This document shows positions 58,205 to 64,000 of a stretch of DNA of 64,000 bases, piece by piece. This stretch comes from Gelidibacter sp035515035 (lineage in GTDB: Bacteria > Bacteroidota > Bacteroidia > Flavobacteriales > Flavobacteriaceae). The notes beneath the pieces are model-generated. The model was given only the letters and a program-made list of their open reading frames with translations. It did not search any database and was not told the origin of the DNA. Location: assembly GCF_035515035.1 (NCBI RefSeq), contig NZ_DATJCA010000177.1, positions 1 through 64,000 on the forward strand, in the 5' to 3' direction. The translations under genes and the position numbers were made by a program. How positions within the stretch are numbered: the stretch's first letter is position 1; each line of letters starts with the position of its first letter.

Positions 58205-59251
58205 ATGGCACATCACAGTACTTATTTGAATCCAAAACACAACGTTCTTTCTTTGGATCAACTTCATCTTAATGAAGACATCAGGGAGCGTATCAATCAA
58301 TTGTTGGAAGAATTCACCTATATCAATGCACTCAACAACCTAAACATTCCCGTAGACAATAAGATTTTATTGTACGGCCATACAGGTTGTGGAAAAACAG
58401 CGACTGCCTACGCCATTGGACACGCCTTAAACAAGAAAGTCATTGCCATCAATTTAAGCGGATTTGTTTCTTCAAAATTAGGAGAAACAGCAAAGAACCT
58501 TTCTGAACTTTTCAAAAAAGCTTCGAACGATAACGCCATTCTTTTTATTGATGAATTTGATTTTATAGGGAAACTAAGAGATTATGACGAAAAAGATTCA
58601 GGAGAAATGAAACGGTTGGTGAACACCTTGCTCCAATTGATTGATAATTTACCAGATACAGCCCTATTAATTTGCGCTACCAACCATTTAGACATTATTG
58701 ACACCGCCTTATTACGACGGTTCCAAATTAGACTCCGATACACCCTGCCTACGGAAGATGATCTAAACGCCTATTATGATAGTATATTAGCAGGTTTTCC
58801 AAATCACCTCAATTCTATAAAGCGTAGTTACGGTATATCTTATGCCGAAGCAAAAGACAGCATCCATCAACAGATAAAGGCCAATGTCATAAAATTTGAA
58901 AAACAGAAAAAACATCTTTTATTTTTTTATGACACTCCAGAATTAGAAGCGCTACAACGGCACTATTATGGCAGAAAACTTATTGGGACTGAGGACACTT
59001 TATCTGGATTCAAACTAAAGGATTCAAAACTTAATGGTATTTTCCTACCTGATAAAAACAGTGCGGAAACGTCCCGTATTGCCATCAAATCAAAAGAAGA
59101 AGGTGATAAATTAACAGGGATGGTGTCCGAAATTACAGGGGAAGAACTTGTATTAACGGATCGACTAACACCTCCTAATTCACAAAGAATTTTAGCAACC
59201 ACCAATTCAGGAACCGAAGTTTGGGTTTATGTTGAAAAAAATGAGTTTTAA
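58205..59251 (+). CDS. AAA+ ATPase fused to a gamma-glutamylcyclotransferase-like domain
   Basis: The 348-residue protein has one AAA+ module (about 20-225): Walker A GHTGCGKT at 58-65, Walker B LFIDEFDF (Asp116, Glu117), sensor 1 Asn160 in CATNH and candidate Arg fingers 171-172 (LLRRF). The last about 110 residues (237-345) align with the GGCT/AIG2-like fold: FFYDTPELEALQRHYYGRKL matches the YGTL...GRxL opening, then TLSGFKL, and SGTEVWVYV at the end. The YGTL loop has become YDTP, and the position of the catalytic Glu in remembered members is Thr322, so the domain is probably a binding module. The partner is unknown. yggS follows with the codons adjacent. Confidence 0.8.
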   Translation: MAHHSTYLNPKHNVLSLDQLHLNEDIRERINQLLEEFTYINALNNLNIPVDNKILLYGHTGCGKTATAYAIGHALNKKVIAINLSGFVSSKLGETAKNLSELFKKASNDNAILFIDEFDFIGKLRDYDEKDSGEMKRLVNTLLQLIDNLPDTALLICATNHLDIIDTALLRRFQIRLRYTLPTEDDLNAYYDSILAGFPNHLNSIKRSYGISYAEAKDSIHQQIKANVIKFEKQKKHLLFFYDTPELEALQRHYYGRKLIGTEDTLSGFKLKDSKLNGIFLPDKNSAETSRIAIKSKEEGDKLTGMVSEITGEELVLTDRLTPPNSQRILATTNSGTEVWVYVEKNEF

Positions 59252-59252
59252 T

Positions 59253-59975
59253 ATGGAACACACGATCCAGACGAATATCGCAAAAATCCTTGGGAGAATT
59301 GAAAAGGCCTGTATAAACGCCGACCGGAATACAGATGACGTAAAACTCCTGTTGGCAACGAAAACTGTAGCTGCCGAAACTATAAAAATTGCGTTTTCCC
59401 ATCATCAAACCTTAATTGGCGAAAATAAAATTCAAGAGATAAAAGAGAAATACGAAAGTTTAAAATCCATCCCTCATCAAAAACACTTTATAGGCCATTT
59501 ACAGACGAATAAAGTCAAAGAATTAATACGTTACGATGTGGATTGCCTTCAGTCTTTAGATCGGCTCAAATTGGCAGAGAAGTTACAAAACAGGTTGGAA
59601 TATGAAAATAAAACCATGGATGCGTATTTACAGTTTAATACCTCATTTGAAGATAGCAAATTTGGAATGCACCCTGACAATGCCGTAAAATTCGCTTTGG
59701 AAGTCCAACAGTTTGACCGCATCAACATCAAAGGTTTAATGACCATTGGTTTGTTTTCAGCAGAGCATGAAAAAGTTAGGAAATGTTTCAGATTACTAAA
59801 AAATATACAAGGTCAACTGCTTGACAAGGATATTCCTGTCCATGAACTCTCTATGGGCATGAGTGGCGATCTTGAAATTGCCATTGAAGAAGGGGCAACC
59901 ATGGTTAGGGTCGGCACTGCTATTTTTGGCAAACGCGAGCACCCGGATAGTTATTATTGGAATGAAGATCAGTAG
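59253..59975 (+). CDS. yggS: YggS family PLP homeostasis protein
   Basis: The 240-residue single-barrel PLP-binding protein has the Lys in LLATKTV (Schiff base), GENKIQEI, HFIGHLQTNKVKEL and LSMGMSGDLEIAIEEGATMVRVG (phosphate site). Relatives maintain the cellular PLP pool. ATG 59253 directly follows the AAA+ stop; ATGs at 59229 and 59241 overlap that gene and are alternatives. Operon with the AAA+/GGCT-like gene. A bidirectional terminator follows at 60083. Confidence 0.93.
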   Translation: MEHTIQTNIAKILGRIEKACINADRNTDDVKLLLATKTVAAETIKIAFSHHQTLIGENKIQEIKEKYESLKSIPHQKHFIGHLQTNKVKELIRYDVDCLQSLDRLKLAEKLQNRLEYENKTMDAYLQFNTSFEDSKFGMHPDNAVKFALEVQQFDRINIKGLMTIGLFSAEHEKVRKCFRLLKNIQGQLLDKDIPVHELSMGMSGDLEIAIEEGATMVRVGTAIFGKREHPDSYYWNEDQ

Positions 59976-60082
59976 GTTTTTTAATGAACACAAGGACCTC
60001 TTAGCTTTTAGGTGAACCTGCCAGCAGTCAGGGGGAATGAAGAGTTAAAATCTATTCCATTTTATTCGCTTCATAAAAATAA

Positions 60083-60117
60083 AAAAAAGCCAGCACTTAT
60101 TGAAAGTACTGGCTTTT
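60083..60117. terminator. Bidirectional terminator between yggS and nqrF
   Basis: Stem AAAAGCCAGCACTT / AAAGTACTGGCTTTT (one mismatch) with a small loop has A-rich and T-rich flanks, so it can stop transcription from both convergent genes. Confidence 0.8.
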
Positions 60118-60163
60118 TCTTCTTCATTAGTTGACTGATCTTCGCCAAACTAAACCTATAGTA

Positions 60164-60179
60164 TCCTGCCTACGCAGGA
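60164..60179. repeat. TTCCTGC-type palindrome before nqrF stop
   Basis: TCCTGC-CTAC-GCAGGA is a further member of the dispersed palindrome family, ending eight bases from the nqrF stop codon. Confidence 0.65.
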
Positions 60180-60187
60180 ATTGTTGG

Positions 60188-61495
60188 TTATCCTCCGAAG
60201 TCGTCAAATCTGATGTTTTCATCAGGGATTCCGAAATCTTCTCCCATTTTTTGTACCGCTTGGTTCATTAATGGTGGCCCACAGAAATACAATTCGATAT
60301 CTTCTGGTGCATCATGGTGATTCAAATAGTTATCAATCACACAATTGTGAATAAATCCGACGAAACCATCCCCTGGAGCATCAATGTTCTCTTTTACTTT
60401 CCAATTATCCTCTTCCATTGGTTCAGATAATGCCATATAGAACTTAAAGTTAGGGAAATCACGCTCTAATTCACGGAAGTGCTCGATATAGAACAACTCA
60501 CGCTTAGAACGGCCTCCGTACCAGTAACTCACTTTACGACCAGTTTTTAAGGTTTTGAAGAGTTGATACAAGTGCGAACGCATTGGCGCCATTCCAGCTC
60601 CACCACCTACATACAACATTTCACTATCTGACTCATTGATAAAGAACTCCCCGAAAGGACCAGAAATAGTGACTTTATCACCCGGTTTTTGAGCAAATAT
60701 ATAAGAGGAAGCAATACCTGGATTAACGTCCATCCAACCGTTTTTTGCACGATCAAAAGGAGGTGTTGCAATACGCACGTTTAACATGATTTCGCGTCCT
60801 TCTGCTGGATAGGAAGCCATTGAGTAGGCACGTTCCACAACTTCGTCGTTTTTCATGACCAAAGGCCACAACTTAAATTTGTCCCATTCTGCTTGGAATT
60901 TATCTGGAGTTTCGTGCTCTTCTGGATGCGCAGTAATATCCATATCCGCAAATTTGATTTCACACTCTGGAATTTCAATTTGGATATAACCACCCGCTTT
61001 GTAGCCCATATCTTCAGGAACTTCAACAACAAATTCCTTGATAAATGAAGCCACGTTGTAATTTCTAACCACGGTTGCTTCCCATTTCTTAACCCCAAAT
61101 ATTTCTTCAGGAATGGTGATTTCCATATCCTGTTTCACCCTTACCTGACAAGATAAACGGATGCCTTCTTGAATCTCTCTTCTACTGAAGTGAGGCGTCT
61201 CTGTTGGTAAAGCTTCGCCGCCTCCTGAAAGTACGTGGCACTCACACTGAATACACGTTCCTCCACCACCACAAGCGGATGGTAAAAATATTTTCTGGGA
61301 GGATAGGGTATTTAATAAGGTGCTTCCTGAACTGACTTCCAATTTACGTTCGCCATTAATGGTAATCGTTACAGGACCTGATGGAGACAATTTTTGTTTC
61401 ACTACAAGTAAAAGCGTTACCAATAATAAAGTAACCACTAAAAACGCGACAACTGTAACAATGACTGTTCCTAATGTGCTTGCTGCTAATATCAT
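60188..61495 (-). CDS. nqrF: Na+-translocating NADH:quinone reductase subunit F
   Basis: NqrF is the NADH-entry subunit. One N-terminal membrane helix (about 5-32) precedes a [2Fe-2S] domain with Cys75, Cys81, Cys84 and Cys116, matching Vibrio NqrF spacing. An FAD domain with RAYSMASYP and an NADH domain with GGGAGMAPMRSHLYQL and FCGPPLMNQAV follow. The 435-residue length is slightly above Vibrio NqrF. It is the last gene of the operon, nine bases after nqrE. Confidence 0.97.
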   Translation of the reverse strand: MILAASTLGTVIVTVVAFLVVTLLLVTLLLVVKQKLSPSGPVTITINGERKLEVSSGSTLLNTLSSQKIFLPSACGGGGTCIQCECHVLSGGGEALPTETPHFSRREIQEGIRLSCQVRVKQDMEITIPEEIFGVKKWEATVVRNYNVASFIKEFVVEVPEDMGYKAGGYIQIEIPECEIKFADMDITAHPEEHETPDKFQAEWDKFKLWPLVMKNDEVVERAYSMASYPAEGREIMLNVRIATPPFDRAKNGWMDVNPGIASSYIFAQKPGDKVTISGPFGEFFINESDSEMLYVGGGAGMAPMRSHLYQLFKTLKTGRKVSYWYGGRSKRELFYIEHFRELERDFPNFKFYMALSEPMEEDNWKVKENIDAPGDGFVGFIHNCVIDNYLNHHDAPEDIELYFCGPPLMNQAVQKMGEDFGIPDENIRFDDFGG

Positions 61496-61503
61496 AATCT
61501 TTG

Positions 61504-62238
61504 TTATTTTTTATCTGTATCGTTTATTTCTTCTATCACAAAATCAGAAGTTTTGTGATCTTTTTGGACAGTCACCATACCATCTACAGTCTCTATATTA
61601 TCTTCTGTGGCTTCTTCATCACCTCCAGTCAACATTCCACCAAAACTCATAAACCCAATGGCCATTAATCCTGTAATAATAAATGTAATCCCTAATCCTC
61701 TTAAAGGTGCAGGCACATTACTATATCTGATCTTCTCTCTAATGGCAGCAATCGCAACAATAGCTAAAAACCACCCTATTCCTGAACCAATACCGTAATT
61801 AAGAGCCAAACCTAAAGTTTCTATTTCACGAGATTGCATAAATAATGAACCTCCTAAAATAGCACAGTTCACTGCAATTAATGGTAAAAATATCCCCAAC
61901 GAATTATATAAGCCCGGTGAAAATTTCTCAACAACAATTTCAACAAGTTGAACCATAGTTGCAATGGTGGCAATAAACATAATAAAGGATAAAAAGCTTA
62001 GGTCAAAATCCGCATACTCTGGTCCCAACCATGTTAAAGCACCTTCTTGTAATAAATATTGATCCAACAACCAGTTTAAAGGTACTGTAATTGCCAAAAC
62101 AAAGATTACTGCAGCACCAAGACCAACGGCAGTAGCTACTTTTTTAGACACAGCCAAATATGAACACATACCCAAGAAGTACGCGAAAATCATGTTGTCT
62201 ACAAATATCGATTTGAAAAATAATTCTATATGTTCCAT
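61504..62238 (-). CDS. nqrE: Na+-translocating NADH:quinone reductase subunit E
   Basis: NqrE is a six-helix membrane subunit homologous to NqrD. The core (FVDNMIFAYFLGMCSYLAVSKKV, VEKFSPGLYNSLGIFLPLIAVNCAILGGSLF) carries the Cys that ligates the intramembrane iron centre. The 244-residue protein is about 45 residues longer than Vibrio NqrE because of a charged C-terminal tail after GGMLTGGDEE, which I recall in other Bacteroidota. Its start is separated from nqrD by a repeat block. Confidence 0.96.
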   Translation of the reverse strand: MEHIELFFKSIFVDNMIFAYFLGMCSYLAVSKKVATAVGLGAAVIFVLAITVPLNWLLDQYLLQEGALTWLGPEYADFDLSFLSFIMFIATIATMVQLVEIVVEKFSPGLYNSLGIFLPLIAVNCAILGGSLFMQSREIETLGLALNYGIGSGIGWFLAIVAIAAIREKIRYSNVPAPLRGLGITFIITGLMAIGFMSFGGMLTGGDEEATEDNIETVDGMVTVQKDHKTSDFVIEEINDTDKK

Positions 62239-62244
62239 TTTTTA

Positions 62245-62313
62245 TAGTCTTCAGTCTTCAGTCCGCAGTCTTCAGTAGCGTTTGACTGCTTACTGATAAC
62301 TGCCTACTGCAGG
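62245..62313. repeat. AGTCTTCAGT tandem repeat inserted between nqrD and nqrE
   Basis: Imperfect units of AGTCTTC(AGT) and ACTGC/TACTG are packed into this 69-base run, which fills nearly all of the 84-base nqrD-nqrE gap; other nqr gaps here are 3-9 bases. The AGTCTTCAGTCTTCAGT core is shared with 47516-47532. Confidence 0.7.
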
Positions 62314-62322
62314 CTATTTAAA

Positions 62323-62967
62323 TTAGTCTTCTATTAATTCTTTGTTTCTGCTTCTTTGTACCCAAATGATAATACCAATGACTATCAAGGCCATTGGAGG
62401 CAATACCATAAAACCGTTGTTTTCATATCCAAAAGCGTACAGACCTGTTTTCTCTACGGAGTCACCAAGAACCTTAAAGCCCAATAATGTTCCCGAGCCC
62501 AACAGTTCTCTAAAGAAACCCACAATAACCAGGATAACACCATAGCCTAAAGCGTTTCCAACGCCATCCAAAAACGATCTCCACGGTCCGTTTGCCAAGG
62601 CAAAAGCTTCAAAACGCCCCATAATAATACAGTTGGTAATGATTAATCCAATAAATACAGAGAGTTCTTTACTTAAGCTATACGCGTAAGCCTTCAATAC
62701 CTGATCTACAATAATCACCAGGGTTGCCACAACAACAAGCTGTACAATAATTCTAATTTTTGAAGGAATGATATTTCGCATTAACGAAATAACAACGTTC
62801 CCCGCGCCAAGTACAAATATCACCGAAATGGCCATCACGATTGATGGTTTTAATTGTGCCGTAATTGCCAAGGCAGAACAGATTCCTAAAACCTGAATAG
62901 TAATAGGATTATCATCCCCTAAAGGATCTAATATTAGTTTACTATCTTTTTTTGATAAAAGTCTCAT
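62323..62967 (-). CDS. nqrD: Na+-translocating NADH:quinone reductase subunit D
   Basis: The 214-residue membrane subunit has six helices and the conserved FIGLIITNCIIMGRFEAFALANGPWRSFLDG segment, including the Cys of the NqrD/NqrE intramembrane iron centre (TNCIIMGR). It precedes the nqrE gene and follows nqrC by six bases. It participates in the Na+ channel of the complex. Confidence 0.97.
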   Translation of the reverse strand: MRLLSKKDSKLILDPLGDDNPITIQVLGICSALAITAQLKPSIVMAISVIFVLGAGNVVISLMRNIIPSKIRIIVQLVVVATLVIIVDQVLKAYAYSLSKELSVFIGLIITNCIIMGRFEAFALANGPWRSFLDGVGNALGYGVILVIVGFFRELLGSGTLLGFKVLGDSVEKTGLYAFGYENNGFMVLPPMALIVIGIIIWVQRSRNKELIED

Positions 62968-62973
62968 ACAATT

Positions 62974-63723
62974 TTATTTTAATGTCTTGAAATAAGGCAC
63001 ATACATTCTTAAATCCTTTTTAATCATCGCGGTAACACCATCTCCAGTAATGGTCGCCCCTGCAATTGCATCTACTGCATTGTCAGTTTTCCTATCATTC
63101 CTAGGATCGGCATTGCCTTTGGCCACGGTTATTCCTTTAAAAACACCAGATTCATTTAAAAGGTGTTCACCTTCAAAATCGTCCATAAAATAACGCTGTT
63201 TAATTTCACTACCTAAACCAGGAGTTTCTCCAGCATGATCAAAAAATACGCCCTGTACCACCATATCTTTGTCTACAGCTACAAAACCCCAAATGGCATC
63301 CCATAATCCTTTTCCTCTAATAGGAATAACATAAATAGGTTTCCCATCTTTCTCTCCTTCAAACAAAGGGAGTTTACGTGTGTAGTTAGGATCTTTTGCT
63401 TTAGCCTCTTCCTTTTTGACATCTAGCAAGTAAGCTTGAGGATCCTCAGTCACTTTATCGCCTTCAATAATATATTGGTTAGTAATGGTACTATTGAATA
63501 CGTCCTCTACTTTATCTGCAGATATGAATTCAACATCACTGGGTCCTTCATTGGCATTAATGCCCATGGCGTACAATATATTCTGTTGTATTTCAAATCG
63601 CTCATTCGCTTTCACCAATGGTTTCAAGCCTTGGGCAAGTCCTGCAAGGATAGAACCTACCACAATAACCATAACAATGGCAAAAATAACGGTATAACTA
63701 TTTTTATCTGTATCGATCGCCAT
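62974..63723 (-). CDS. nqrC: Na+-translocating NADH:quinone reductase subunit C
   Basis: The 249-residue subunit has one N-terminal membrane helix (about 12-32) and a periplasmic FMN-binding domain. The covalent FMN acceptor is Thr226 in AGATITGDGV (SGATxT-type motif), equivalent to Vibrio Thr225; it is modified by ApbE, encoded in this window. Three bases separate it from nqrB. Confidence 0.97.
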   Translation of the reverse strand: MAIDTDKNSYTVIFAIVMVIVVGSILAGLAQGLKPLVKANERFEIQQNILYAMGINANEGPSDVEFISADKVEDVFNSTITNQYIIEGDKVTEDPQAYLLDVKKEEAKAKDPNYTRKLPLFEGEKDGKPIYVIPIRGKGLWDAIWGFVAVDKDMVVQGVFFDHAGETPGLGSEIKQRYFMDDFEGEHLLNESGVFKGITVAKGNADPRNDRKTDNAVDAIAGATITGDGVTAMIKKDLRMYVPYFKTLK

Positions 63724-63726
63724 AAT

Positions 63727-64000
63727 CTAAGCTGTTTTTAATTTTCCTCGTTTTAATCTCTTCTTCACATTGCCCTGAACTACATAATGATCTATGGTTG
63801 GTGCAAATACATTCATTAACAATATGGCCAACATCACACCTTCTGGATAAGCCGGGTTAAAGACGCGAATCATGATGGATATAAATCCAATCAAGAATCC
63901 GTAAATCCATTTACCTCTATTAGTTTGAGATGCAGTAACTGGATCTGTAGCCATATAAACAATACCAAACGCCATTCCACCAATAATCAAATGATGCCAG
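63727..64000 (-). CDS. nqrB: Na+-translocating NADH:quinone reductase subunit B (5' part outside window)
   Basis: The C-terminal about 91 residues are visible: HHLIIGGMAFGIVYMATDPVTASQ, membrane helices IYGFLIGFISIMIRVF and GVMLAILLMNVFAPTID, and a short charged end. The frame stays open to the window edge, so the gene continues beyond 64000 with the covalent FMN site and most helices outside. First visible gene of the nqr operon (nqrA expected further on). Confidence 0.95.
   Translation of the reverse strand, partial: WHHLIIGGMAFGIVYMATDPVTASQTNRGKWIYGFLIGFISIMIRVFNPAYPEGVMLAILLMNVFAPTIDHYVVQGNVKKRLKRGKLKTA

Noticed and set aside
62245..62313. AGTCTTCAGT units as a CRISPR-like array
   Set aside because: The units are 7-10 bases, contiguous and imperfect, with no spacers and no cas genes in the window.
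1..64000. tRNA, rRNA or complete insertion sequences
   Set aside because: No cloverleaf with a CCA-proximal TTCRANY arm, no rRNA-like block and no transposase-like protein was recognised anywhere in the window.

Overview
The window is a contiguous stretch of a Bacteroidota chromosome, almost certainly from the family Flavobacteriaceae and probably marine. It is AT-rich, and many upstream regions carry the Bacteroidota -7 box TAnnTTTG with no clear Shine-Dalgarno sequence. The gene content is typical of the group: BshC for bacillithiol, Na+-NQR, T9SS-style secreted multidomain proteins, CarboxypepD_reg proteins, RimO, LpxK and lipoproteins with short signal peptides. No rRNA, tRNA, CRISPR array or intact IS element was found.

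Layout. 1-4430: 5' part of a very large secreted copper-radical oxidase of the galactose oxidase type, cut by the window edge. 4792-7792: PLP decarboxylase and bshC. 7914-11787: M14 metallopeptidase and a CarboxypepD_reg protein. 12281-17240: mgtE, rimO (convergent), a repeat-rich gap and an amidase lipoprotein. 17450-20525: tight cluster of a small Cys-rich membrane protein, a GT2 glycosyltransferase, an ECF sigma factor and an Nramp-like transporter with altered metal-site motifs. 20578-24733: lipA-gap and a TPR hybrid histidine kinase, then lpxK and a lipoprotein on the other strand. 26400-30626: Nif3-like protein, a coiled-coil protein that has lost its zinc-ribbon cysteines, msrA, a methyltransferase and a lipoprotein.

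31025-38773 is the metabolic centrepiece: kynureninase, kynurenine 3-monooxygenase, a RidA-family (probable 2-aminomuconate) deaminase, 2-aminomuconate-semialdehyde dehydrogenase, an SDR with altered catalytic residues, 3-hydroxyanthranilate 3,4-dioxygenase and ACMSD. Together they would carry kynurenine through 3-hydroxykynurenine, 3-hydroxyanthranilate, aminocarboxymuconate semialdehyde and 2-aminomuconate toward central metabolism. Most junctions in this cluster hold palindromic repeats, and two of these are read in frame as the N-termini of neighbouring enzymes.

39035-53979 is mostly housekeeping: an O-methyltransferase, a GluR0-like ligand-gated K+ channel, TatA, an M1 peptidase, three overlapping CarboxypepD_reg paralogs (the last frameshifted), pepE, gpmI, a CoA transferase and map. 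53998-54619 is a small cassette with inverted-repeat ends that contains a decayed GxxExxY (PD-(D/E)XK-like) gene. 55630-64000 holds apbE and the nqrBCDEF operon, the flavin-transfer enzyme near its Na+-NQR target. A plus-strand block lies between them, with an AAA+ ATPase carrying a C-terminal gamma-glutamylcyclotransferase-like domain and yggS.

The most notable items are the galactose oxidase with its complete active site, the AAA+/GGCT-like fusion, the inverted-repeat GxxExxY cassette, and palindromic repeats exapted as N-terminal coding sequence. Assignments come from reading motifs and comparing with remembered family consensus; no database search was run.
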